A stretch of DNA of 64,000 nt from Candidatus Saccharimonadota bacterium (GTDB lineage: Bacteria > Patescibacteriota > Saccharimonadia > Saccharimonadales > Saccharimonadaceae), in contig JAFWLS010000013.1 in NCBI GenBank assembly GCA_017514045.1, positions 38,377 to 102,376 of the forward strand, written 5' to 3'. Below, piece by piece: positions 27,092 to 34,741 of this stretch. Below the pieces are notes generated by a model that was not told where the DNA came from, made no database searches, and worked only from the letters and a program-made list of their open reading frames with translations. Both the position numbers and the translations under genes were made by a program. Each line of letters opens with the position of its first letter. The first letter of the stretch is position 1.

Positions 27092-27117
27092 CAACCTCCT
27101 CCCCGAGGTTGTTTTTT
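27092..27117 (+). terminator. rpsG terminator
   Basis: CAACCTC (27092-27098), a six-base loop, GAGGTTG (27105-27111) and six T. Confidence 0.85.
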
Positions 27118-27127
27118 GTTACACTTG

Positions 27128-27136
27128 TGGTATAAT
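27128..27136 (+). promoter_or_regulatory. extended -10 before the 351-residue orphan
   Basis: TGG-TATAAT; start near 27143 gives a leader of about 43 bases with AAAGGAGGAG before ATG 27186. Confidence 0.55.
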
Positions 27137-27185
27137 ATAAAAAATCCTGCCAAAAGCAGAGTTCTTTTACAAAGGAGGAGAGAAA

Positions 27186-28241
27186 ATGGAGCAATCGGTT
27201 ATAGAATTGGCTCATCAGCTGCTTGCAGAACCGGTTGAATTGGAAACAATTCCTATACAGCGAGCTGCAAACGCACTTGGCACAGCCCTAACGAAGGGTT
27301 CTCATCGACCTGAATATCACCTGGTAAGATTCCTAGAAAAGGAAACGAAATCAAACCTCTACATTACATTCTCATCACTTGCTGCAAAAGACGAAAATGG
27401 TAACTATGACTCTCCGATTTTTCAAGACTCTCGTTACAACCACCTTCCACCACTCTGGCATCTATTTCGTTTAAAACTCGAAGAAAAGATGGGCACCAAA
27501 CTCGTGCGCGTTCTCTATGGCGAATATCGACAGGAAAGCGATAGCGAAGGATTTTTCGAAGTAAAAGACGAGCCGATCCAAGGACATTGGATCTGCATCG
27601 AGAAGCCCGGTGATAAGAAATATGACATCTCGCAACTTGCTCCCTACGAGGTTAAAGAGCATCAATCTATACTCGATAACCTAAAAAAGGACAGAGCGTA
27701 CAAGATTGCTCGGGAAAGGTCTGATCGAGAACATTCTAGCAAGCATAAAGAAGCTGGTATAGCCTACCTAAAGGCACATTATGCGGAGTATTTCGATCGT
27801 TTTGTCTTCGAAAATGATGTCTTCCGTTTCCGCCAATTCACCACTGAATTTACCTATACGCCACCAGGCTTGGAGACTTTTAGCAAATTCTACCAAGATG
27901 TGGCCGAACCATACAGACAAGACGAATTAGCCCAAGAAGAATGGAAGAAAATGAGCGAAGGAATAAGAATAAAAATCTTGAACGATCCGGAATTTGCCAC
28001 AGGTCTGATTCGAGAAAGAGCACACGAATTTAAGTTTACACCTAAAGACAGTGGCTGCGAAATAACAATCGACATAATAGACGACAGCACCGGTCGAGAA
28101 TTCACAACCTATGCACCCAGTCAAGAACAGGATGCGATTATCAAGGCCATCAAGACAAAATTACGTGTCGTTCTTCAACGCAAAGAGCAAAATCGACGTG
28201 CTATAGGCACCCTCCAGCGCCTCGCTGCACGCGAGGCATAA
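27186..28241 (+). CDS. unrecognised 351-residue soluble protein
   Basis: I do not recognise this protein. It has no signal peptide or membrane segment. An N-terminal part of about 150 residues looks mixed alpha/beta (YHLVRFLEKETKSNLYITFSSLA; HWICIEKPGDKKYDI), a charged middle holds helices rich in Lys and Glu, and the end is basic. The ribosome binding site AAAGGAGGAG is near perfect, unlike the leaderless neighbours. It stands alone between two terminators. It could be lineage-specific. Confidence 0.7.
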   Translation: MEQSVIELAHQLLAEPVELETIPIQRAANALGTALTKGSHRPEYHLVRFLEKETKSNLYITFSSLAAKDENGNYDSPIFQDSRYNHLPPLWHLFRLKLEEKMGTKLVRVLYGEYRQESDSEGFFEVKDEPIQGHWICIEKPGDKKYDISQLAPYEVKEHQSILDNLKKDRAYKIARERSDREHSSKHKEAGIAYLKAHYAEYFDRFVFENDVFRFRQFTTEFTYTPPGLETFSKFYQDVAEPYRQDELAQEEWKKMSEGIRIKILNDPEFATGLIRERAHEFKFTPKDSGCEITIDIIDDSTGREFTTYAPSQEQDAIIKAIKTKLRVVLQRKEQNRRAIGTLQRLAAREA

Positions 28242-28250
28242 ACCACCTAA

Positions 28251-28277
28251 AACCCCTGGGGAATCCCAGGGTTTTTT
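28251..28277 (+). terminator. terminator of the orphan gene
   Basis: AACCC-C-TGGG (28251-28260) pairs with CCCAGGGTT (28265-28273) with one bulged C, then a T run. Confidence 0.85.
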
Positions 28278-28304
28278 CTTGCTAAAAAAAGATGCACGTG
28301 TTAA

Positions 28305-28310
28305 TATAAT
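28305..28310 (+). promoter_or_regulatory. -10 box of gap
   Basis: TATAAT with start near 28317; TTAGGAGGTAA lies before ATG 28341. No convincing -35. Confidence 0.5.
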
Positions 28311-28340
28311 AATAAGCATTATTAGGAGGTAATATTTATC

Positions 28341-29342
28341 ATGGTAAAACTAGCCATTAACGGATTTGGAAGAATCGGCCGTAACGCCCTCAAAATCGCA
28401 ATCGCTCGCCGCGACATCGAAATAGTAGCTATTAACGATTTAACTGACACTAAAACTCTAGCTAAATTGCTTCAATACGATTCGAGCTACGGTATTTATG
28501 ATCTTGAAGTTAAATACGACGATAATAATCTAATCATTGGCAATCATAAAATTCGCGTACTTAGCGAAAAAGATCCAGCCGCCTTACCATGGAAAGACCT
28601 AGGCGTAGACGTAGTAATTGAGTCCACAGGCTTATTCACGGATCCAGAAAAAGCAAAAGCCCACATCGATGCCGGTGCCCGTAAAGTAGTCATCTCCGCC
28701 CCAGCCAAAGGTGAAGGTGCGAAAACTATCGTCATTGGCGTCAACGAAGATACGCTCGATAAAGACGATGTAATTATTTCAAACGCATCCTGTACTACTA
28801 ACTGTATCGCTCCAGTCATGAAAATATTGGAGGATAATTTTGGCATTGATAAAGCCATGATGACCACAGTTCACTCTTATACGGCTTCACAACGCCTACA
28901 AGATGCCCCAGCCAAAGATCTCCGCGAAGCCCGCGCTGCTGCCGAGAATATTGTTCCGACTACCACTGGCGCTTCTAAAGCAGCCGCTTTGACAATTCCA
29001 TCGCTTACTGGACGTTTCAATGGACTCTCTGTGCGCGTTCCTACCCCAGTAGTATCGCTTGCCGACATTACAGCTGTACTCAAACGTAACGTCACCAAAG
29101 AGGAACTCGTCAAAACATTAAAGAAGGCAGTGGCCGAACCATATTACGAAGGTATCGTAGATGCTACAGAAGAAGAGCTCGTCTCGACCGACTTCCGCGG
29201 CAACGCACATTCGGCAGTTATAGATCTTCCACTGACAGACGTTGTGGGCGGCAATCTAATCAAAGTCGTCGCTTGGTATGATAACGAGTGGGGATATTCA
29301 AACCGCCTCGTCGAGCTAGCGGCCGATTTTGGAAAGGATTAG
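28341..29342 (+). CDS. gap: glyceraldehyde-3-phosphate dehydrogenase
   Basis: A 333-residue glycolytic enzyme oxidising glyceraldehyde 3-phosphate with NAD(P) and phosphate. INGFGRIGRNAL opens the Rossmann fold, SNASCTTNC holds the catalytic Cys151, and H178 in TTVHSYT is its partner base. WYDNEWGYSNRL closes the protein. D33 in AINDLTD supports NAD preference. It leads a cluster with rpiB, rpe-like and PfkB genes that links glycolysis and the pentose phosphate route. Confidence 0.97.
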   Translation: MVKLAINGFGRIGRNALKIAIARRDIEIVAINDLTDTKTLAKLLQYDSSYGIYDLEVKYDDNNLIIGNHKIRVLSEKDPAALPWKDLGVDVVIESTGLFTDPEKAKAHIDAGARKVVISAPAKGEGAKTIVIGVNEDTLDKDDVIISNASCTTNCIAPVMKILEDNFGIDKAMMTTVHSYTASQRLQDAPAKDLREARAAAENIVPTTTGASKAAALTIPSLTGRFNGLSVRVPTPVVSLADITAVLKRNVTKEELVKTLKKAVAEPYYEGIVDATEEELVSTDFRGNAHSAVIDLPLTDVVGGNLIKVVAWYDNEWGYSNRLVELAADFGKD

Positions 29343-29347
29343 TAGCA

Positions 29348-29851
29348 ATGCAAATTTTCCTCGCATCTGATCATCGCGGTTTCTCTCTAAAGAACAAACT
29401 CGTCGCAGATTTGACACGCGCTTCATTAAATCAATCTACCCCTGTTAATATAGTAGATTTAGGGCCAACCACCTACAATCCAGACGACGATTACAATGAT
29501 CCGGCAATCGCCGTTTCGAAAGCTGTTTTAGATGCAGAGAAAACAGAAGAAGCTTTCGGTATACTAATTTGCGGATCCGCCATCGGTGTCTCTATTCAAG
29601 CAAACCGTATTAAAGGAATTAGAGCTGCAGTTGTAACCGATATTGAAACAGCCATCGCATCACGAGATCATGATGATGCCAATATTATCTGCCTCTCGGC
29701 CGATCATCTAGCCAACGCGGCAGATCCATTAGAGGGAGAGAAAGCTTACGAAGATCTATTTGCTACTGTCGTAAAATTTATTACCACACCATTCTCTGGC
29801 GAGTCACGTCATGTTCGCCGAATTAATCGCTCGGATGCGGAGGTCAAATGA
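29348..29851 (+). CDS. rpiB: ribose-5-phosphate isomerase B
   Basis: A 167-residue RpiB/LacAB-type isomerase interconverting ribose 5-phosphate and ribulose 5-phosphate. LASDHRGFSLKNKL opens it, and GILICGSAIGVSIQANRIKGIRAA is the active-site block; the usual catalytic Cys is at ICGSAIG. I start at 29348, since the upstream 20 codons overlap the gap coding end and match nothing. It overlaps the next start by four bases (ATGA). The C-terminal part is longer than in short RpiB proteins. Confidence 0.92.
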   Translation: MQIFLASDHRGFSLKNKLVADLTRASLNQSTPVNIVDLGPTTYNPDDDYNDPAIAVSKAVLDAEKTEEAFGILICGSAIGVSIQANRIKGIRAAVVTDIETAIASRDHDDANIICLSADHLANAADPLEGEKAYEDLFATVVKFITTPFSGESRHVRRINRSDAEVK

Positions 29852-30498
29852 GCATAATAGTACCAACCATTCTAACCAATGATAAAAACCTATATATGCA
29901 GCAGTACGCGACGTACTCGAAATTCGCAAAACGTATTCAGGTTGACATCTGTGATGGCATATTCTCGCCATCTACTACCATCGATGAAGGCAGCGTCTTA
30001 CGGCAACAAGATTGGGCGCCGCTCGACTTGCATATGATGGTCATGAATCCATCGCAGCATCTACCAAATATCTTGAAAATAAAACCCAGCCTATGTATCT
30101 TCCATGCAGAAACCAATGAAAACCTTCTGCCTATCTTCCAAACATTAAAACAAGCAGGCATTTCCGTTGGCGTAGCCATTCTGAAACAGACCTATCCCGG
30201 CAGCATAGCTCCATATATACAAGCTGCTGACCACGTTCTTATCTTTGCTGGTCGCCTCGGTCAACAAGGCGGCGAGGCTGACATGATTCAATATGAAAAA
30301 GTGCCAATCATCCGCAACATCAAGAGCGAAGTTGAAATCGGCTGGGACGGTGGAGTAAACATGCAAAATGCACGCGCTCTCGCCCATTCGGGTATCGACG
30401 TTCTAAATGTTGGAGCTGCCATATCTACTTCTCCAGATCCCGCCAAAGCCTTCGCAGACCTCACCGCAGACCTTGATAAGACTGGAGTAGTAATCTAA
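29848..30498 (+). CDS. rpe: ribulose-phosphate 3-epimerase-like protein
   Basis: A 216-residue TIM barrel of the Rpe family. VDICDGIFSP carries the first catalytic Asp where Rpe has VDVMDGHF, DLHMMV matches the DVHLMV block, FHAE supplies the His, and GWDGGVN is the second Asp and phosphate region. The canonical second strand His differs (QVDIC). It should convert ribulose 5-phosphate and xylulose 5-phosphate, following rpiB in the same operon. The sequence is diverged, so a related pentulose or hexulose phosphate is possible. Confidence 0.8.
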   Translation: MSIIVPTILTNDKNLYMQQYATYSKFAKRIQVDICDGIFSPSTTIDEGSVLRQQDWAPLDLHMMVMNPSQHLPNILKIKPSLCIFHAETNENLLPIFQTLKQAGISVGVAILKQTYPGSIAPYIQAADHVLIFAGRLGQQGGEADMIQYEKVPIIRNIKSEVEIGWDGGVNMQNARALAHSGIDVLNVGAAISTSPDPAKAFADLTADLDKTGVVI

Positions 30499-30499
30499 C

Positions 30500-31465
30500 A
30501 TGGCTCGCATCGTTTCTCTGGGCTCTGCTTTGCAAGATATTTATCTAATCGACCGTGACGATTTCGGTTCCGTAGAATTCGGCAATACCTCTATGTTTAA
30601 AAACTTAGAGATTGGCAGTAAATATGATATCGACAAATTAGATTTCTATATTGGCGGCGGCGGTACCAACTCTGCAGTAACCTTTGCTAGATCGGGCCAT
30701 GAAGCCATCTATTTTGGGAATCTTGGTCACGATCCAGCAGGCGAAGCTGTACTCAAGAAACTCGACGAAGAAGGCATTGATACTAGTTACATTTCATTTC
30801 CACCCCGAGGCAAGACAGGCTGCTCAATCATACTCCTAGATAGCAAATCGGGTGAACGAACAGTACTGACATTTCGGGGCGCATCGGCTCGCTTTGACAA
30901 CCTTTCTCCATCTGATCTAGATCTAGTCCGGCCAGATTGGCTCTACGTCACCACTTTACGTGGCGATATGGGTACGCTACTGAGCTTCTTCGAAAAAGCC
31001 CATGCTATCGGTACCAAAATCATGTTTAATCCAGGCGTACTAGAACTAGCCAATCCAAAACAAGTTTTAGGGCTGCTAAGTGATGTTGATGTTCTTCTGC
31101 TTAACAAGCGCGAAGCAAGCAATCTCATCGGCGGCTCACTTCTCGACGAGTTGCTAAACAAGCTCCGCAACTATTGTCAAACAGTTATTATTACAGACGG
31201 AGCTATGGGCGGCATCGCCACAAATGGGGAAAAGGCCTATCGCTTCGGTATCTATGAAGATGTAAAAATAAAAGACACCACCGGAGCTGGCGATGCTTTC
31301 GGCTCTGGCTTCCTTGCATCATTAGCATCTGGAGATAGCTTCCGTACCGCACTAATCTTCGCTAGCGCCAATTCAACCGCCGTAGTTCAGCATCGCGGTG
31401 CTAAAAATGGCATTATTACTCGCAACATCGAGCTACACCCAATGCCTATTCAACTTATAAAATAA
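30500..31465 (+). CDS. PfkB-family sugar kinase
   Basis: A 321-residue ribokinase-fold protein. GGGGTNSAVTFARSGHEA is the PfkB family substrate-side signature, and DTTGAGDAFGSGFLASL is the C-terminal ATP-binding motif with the catalytic Asp. It begins two bases after rpe and is followed directly by the LOG gene. Members phosphorylate ribose, fructose, adenosine or tagatose phosphate; the cluster suggests a pentose or nucleoside-derived sugar, though this is inference. Confidence 0.87.
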   Translation: MARIVSLGSALQDIYLIDRDDFGSVEFGNTSMFKNLEIGSKYDIDKLDFYIGGGGTNSAVTFARSGHEAIYFGNLGHDPAGEAVLKKLDEEGIDTSYISFPPRGKTGCSIILLDSKSGERTVLTFRGASARFDNLSPSDLDLVRPDWLYVTTLRGDMGTLLSFFEKAHAIGTKIMFNPGVLELANPKQVLGLLSDVDVLLLNKREASNLIGGSLLDELLNKLRNYCQTVIITDGAMGGIATNGEKAYRFGIYEDVKIKDTTGAGDAFGSGFLASLASGDSFRTALIFASANSTAVVQHRGAKNGIITRNIELHPMPIQLIK

Positions 31466-31476
31466 TGGAGGCCAAA

Positions 31477-32217
31477 ATGAAAACACCAACCACAGACGAA
31501 ATCGCCGAATTCCAGCACAAAATACTCGCTGAACTAGAATCCGCTGATTACGACAGGGCCCAAGCATACGCCAAAGATTTGTTAAATGGTCTCAAAATCG
31601 TCCGCACTTTCCCACAAGGAGTGACAATTTATGGTTCAGCCCGCATTAAAGAGAATAATAAATACTACAAAGCAGCTCGCGAACTGGGTCGTTTACTTGC
31701 ACAGAATGGCCATACTACCATCACCGGCGGCGGCCCAGGTATCATGGAGGCAGCCAACCGCGGAGCCTACGAATACGGCGGCCGCTCGATCGGCTTGAAT
31801 ATCACCCTGTCGCACGAACAACACCCCAATCCATATCTTACCGACGTCTTACAATTTGAATACTTCTTCGCACGCAAAGTTATGCTCGCCATGAGCGCGA
31901 AAGTGTACGTTTTCTTCCCGGGAGGCTTCGGCACCATGGACGAATTCTCCGAAGTCCTTATCTTAATGCAAGAAAAGAAAATGCCAACTATGCCAATGTT
32001 TCTCTTTGGCAAATCATTCTGGAAACCACTAGATAGATTCTACGCGACCAAAATGACCGCACTAAAGACTATCAACCCAGGTGACAGGAAAATATACAAA
32101 ATAACCGATTCTGTTGAAGAAATCGTCAAAGCGGCCAACAAAATCGGTCATCCAATGATTAAGACCAATTATTACGACGGTTTCGCGGCAGCGCAACACA
32201 AATCCTCGACCATCTAG
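31477..32217 (+). CDS. LOG-family protein (TIGR00730-like nucleotide phosphoribohydrolase)
   Basis: A 246-residue Rossmann-like protein with TIYGSARI, TGGGPGIMEAANRGA and the family signature PGGFGTMDEFSEVL. Members hydrolyse nucleoside 5'-monophosphates to base and ribose 5-phosphate. That would feed the rpiB, rpe and PfkB enzymes encoded just upstream, giving a consistent nucleotide-to-pentose route. I chose ATG 31477 over 31465 because GGAGG lies between the two at the right distance. Confidence 0.85.
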   Translation: MKTPTTDEIAEFQHKILAELESADYDRAQAYAKDLLNGLKIVRTFPQGVTIYGSARIKENNKYYKAARELGRLLAQNGHTTITGGGPGIMEAANRGAYEYGGRSIGLNITLSHEQHPNPYLTDVLQFEYFFARKVMLAMSAKVYVFFPGGFGTMDEFSEVLILMQEKKMPTMPMFLFGKSFWKPLDRFYATKMTALKTINPGDRKIYKITDSVEEIVKAANKIGHPMIKTNYYDGFAAAQHKSSTI

Positions 32218-32227
32218 CCCTTGCGGG

Positions 32228-32236
32228 TGTTATAAT
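32228..32236 (+). promoter_or_regulatory. leaderless extended -10 of the cysteine desulfurase
   Basis: TGT-TATAAT followed by six bases and ATG 32243. Confidence 0.7.
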
Positions 32237-32242
32237 GGTGTC

Positions 32243-33436
32243 ATGATTTATCTTGACACTTCAGCGACTACGCCCCTCCTTCCCAAAGTTCGCGACGCTA
32301 TGCTGCGTCTCATGGATGAATCTATTTCCTGTAAGCTAGGTAATGCGTCCAGCCTTCATTCCGCAGGCTCACGTGCTAAATTTGCATTGAACGAAGCGCG
32401 TACAGAAATTGCGAAATACATAGAGGTACCACCCCTAGAATTAATTTTCACCTCCTCTGGTTCAGAATCCAATAATACTATCATTCATACTTTCGAACAC
32501 TGTCCTATTATCGTGAGCGCTATCGAACATCCCTCCGTCCTTTACGCAGCCGAAGCATACGGCGATCCCTTTATTAAAATACCCGTAGACGAACGGGGAA
32601 TCATCAACTTAAATTTTCTCAAAACAAAATTAGAAGAGCTTACAAAAGATAATCCTCGACAAAAAATTCTTGTATCTATCATGCTGGCAAATAACGAAAC
32701 CGGCACCATTGAACCGGTCGAGGAAGTTTCAGCACTTATTAAAATATTTAAAGACAAAGGCTATCGCAATATTTTCCTACACAGTGACGCAACTCAGGCC
32801 GTCAGCAAAATACCGGTCAACATCAAAAAATTAGGAGTCGACTACCTCACCTTTACCGCACACAAACTTGGCGGCCCTGTAGGCATCTCGGCACTCTACA
32901 TTCGCGCCGGCGCCCCATTTAAATCCCTTATTATCGGCGGCGCCCAAGAGAATAAGCGCCGCGCCGGTACATCCAATGTAATTCTCGCCGCCGGATTTGC
33001 AGCCGCAGTCAGTTATTGTCAAGAAAAGAACGTCCTAGATAATTACCAAAAGGTTAGGGTGCTTCGTAACTATCTAGCGCAGAGAATCACAAAAATTCTT
33101 CCGGACGCCAAAATAATCACGCCGCTAGAAGAAAATCTATCGTTACCGAATATCTTGAACGTCGCTTTTCCGTACGCCGAAGGAGAATCTACTCAACTGT
33201 ACCTAGACCTAGAAGATATCGAAGTTTCTACTGGATCTGCATGCGCGTCTGGCGATCTCGAGCCCAGCCACGTGATTATGGCCATGTATCACGATGCGGA
33301 AATTGCACACGGATCAGTACGTTTTTCTCTCCCGCTTGACATCACCAAGGCTAAACTCGACCAGCTACTAACCAAGTTACCCAGCATTGTCACCAAAATT
33401 CAAGACTTATCAACCCTAAACAAGGCAAAATCTTAA
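32243..33436 (+). CDS. cysteine desulfurase, NifS/IscS family
   Basis: A 397-residue PLP enzyme that takes sulfur from cysteine. Landmarks are LDTSATTPLLPKV at the start, IEHPSV with the PLP-stacking His, LANNETGTIEP, TAHKLGGPVG with the Schiff-base lysine, and VSTGSACASGD with the persulfide cysteine. It overlaps the scaffold gene by one base, so both are made together. The pair is likely the cell's main iron-sulfur and thio-tRNA sulfur source. Confidence 0.95.
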   Translation: MIYLDTSATTPLLPKVRDAMLRLMDESISCKLGNASSLHSAGSRAKFALNEARTEIAKYIEVPPLELIFTSSGSESNNTIIHTFEHCPIIVSAIEHPSVLYAAEAYGDPFIKIPVDERGIINLNFLKTKLEELTKDNPRQKILVSIMLANNETGTIEPVEEVSALIKIFKDKGYRNIFLHSDATQAVSKIPVNIKKLGVDYLTFTAHKLGGPVGISALYIRAGAPFKSLIIGGAQENKRRAGTSNVILAAGFAAAVSYCQEKNVLDNYQKVRVLRNYLAQRITKILPDAKIITPLEENLSLPNILNVAFPYAEGESTQLYLDLEDIEVSTGSACASGDLEPSHVIMAMYHDAEIAHGSVRFSLPLDITKAKLDQLLTKLPSIVTKIQDLSTLNKAKS

Positions 33437-33861
33437 TGTCCGAAAACAATTCTACCTCTAGCAAAAAATCACCGTGGGCCTACACCGAGACCGTCAAGGA
33501 TCATTTTCTAAATCCACGCAACTTCATTATGGGAGATGAAACAAAGTGGGAATCAGATGGCGAAGGTCTGGTGGGTAACCCTGTCTGCGGCGATCAAATG
33601 CTTGTTAAAATCAAAGTAAAAGACGGCAAAATTCTCGACATTGGCTGGAAAACATACGGCTGCGCATCCGCCATCGCTTCCACCTCGGCACTTTCTGAAC
33701 TCGCCAAAGGACGCACCATAGAAGAGGCAGACCACATTACAGCAAAGGAAATTTGTGACTATCTTGGTGGTCTTCCAGAGCACAAATTTCATTGTTCGGT
33801 ACTCGGACATCAAGCACTTCATAAAGCTATTCAAAACTACAAATCGAACCTCAAATCATGA
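33436..33861 (+). CDS. iron-sulfur scaffold, IscU/NifU N-terminal type
   Basis: A 141-residue scaffold. All three cluster-ligand cysteines are present: NPVCGDQ, YGCASAIASTS and HCSVLG. KDHFLNPRNF opens it as in IscU/SufU. It would receive sulfur from the desulfurase encoded just before it. Coupling by a TAATG overlap supports a dedicated pair. No hscA, hscB or fdx genes follow, which fits a reduced system. Confidence 0.92.
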   Translation: MSENNSTSSKKSPWAYTETVKDHFLNPRNFIMGDETKWESDGEGLVGNPVCGDQMLVKIKVKDGKILDIGWKTYGCASAIASTSALSELAKGRTIEEADHITAKEICDYLGGLPEHKFHCSVLGHQALHKAIQNYKSNLKS

Positions 33862-33867
33862 TATAAT
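33859..33867 (+). promoter_or_regulatory. extended -10 of the gpsA-like gene
   Basis: TGA-TATAAT overlapping the scaffold gene's stop; AAAAGGAGAG lies between it and GTG 33890. Confidence 0.55.
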
Positions 33868-33889
33868 TAGGCTAGAAAAGGAGAGATAC

Positions 33890-34741
33890 GTGAAAATTGG
33901 AATTCTTGGGGCGGGAGCTTACGGATCAGCAATGGCTAGCGTATTGCGCGACAACGGCAATGGCGTCAAACTTTTTGATCCATATCGCTTACCAAATTCC
34001 AGTCTATATGAAACAATCAAGTACGCCCAAGTCATTGTGATTGCCACTCCTGCCGAAGTCATCTCGAGCCTAATTAAACAACTCCCGTCCGAAGCCTTCA
34101 TGAAGCCTGTCGTCATTCTAACTAAAGGCATCATGTCCCTAGAAGCATGGGAAAATTTTCAGTATTTCGAGATAGTATCTGGTCCAGGTTTTGCCGAAGA
34201 TATTCGCCGTCACAGACGTACCAAACTCACCGTTTCGGCTCGCGGGGCTCTTGAAGGAAGCACTCTTTCGGAAGACCTCTTCACGAACAGCTACATCAAA
34301 TTCGACAAGACGAATGACTGCCTAGGTGTCACTCTTCTCTCCGGGCTCAAGAATATTTATGCTATCGAATCAGGCCGTCGCGGTCTAGCATCGCCGTCTG
34401 CCGACTTCAAAGAGTTTGTCGCAGACGTAGCTCGCGAATGCGAAAAGTTCCTACTCTACAATGGTGGTTTCGTTGAAACGGTCCGACTTTCTGCTGGACT
34501 TGGCGATCTAGTCTTAACATGTGGGAGCAACCAGTCTCGCAACTACCAACTCGGCACCCTACTCGGAGGACGCCGCAACGCCATGGAACGCAAACGCTTA
34601 GTAAAAAGATATCTCAGAGATAACACGGTTGAAGGCATATTCTCCACCAAAGAAATCGACAAACTAGGCCTAGCCATCCCCAAAGAATGCGAAATACTAG
34701 TTGATATTACAAAGAGAATTAAGCATGTCATTAAACGCTAA
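33890..34741 (+). CDS. gpsA: NAD(P)-dependent glycerol-3-phosphate dehydrogenase-like protein
   Basis: A 283-residue protein with the GpsA layout: IGILGAGAYGSAMA nucleotide loop, VIVIATPAEVI, SGPGFAEDI where the family has SGPSFA-E, LLSGLKNIYAIESG with the catalytic Lys, and GLGDLVLTCGSNQSRNYQLG. It makes glycerol 3-phosphate for lipids. It is about 50 residues shorter than E. coli GpsA. The frame is open from 33755 but AAAAGGAGAG sets the GTG start at 33890. It overlaps the helicase gene by 17 bases. Confidence 0.88.
   Translation: MKIGILGAGAYGSAMASVLRDNGNGVKLFDPYRLPNSSLYETIKYAQVIVIATPAEVISSLIKQLPSEAFMKPVVILTKGIMSLEAWENFQYFEIVSGPGFAEDIRRHRRTKLTVSARGALEGSTLSEDLFTNSYIKFDKTNDCLGVTLLSGLKNIYAIESGRRGLASPSADFKEFVADVARECEKFLLYNGGFVETVRLSAGLGDLVLTCGSNQSRNYQLGTLLGGRRNAMERKRLVKRYLRDNTVEGIFSTKEIDKLGLAIPKECEILVDITKRIKHVIKR

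Noticed and set aside
27186..28241. Possible toxin or effector role for the 351-residue orphan
   Set aside because: No signal peptide, catalytic motif or immunity-like neighbour supports it.
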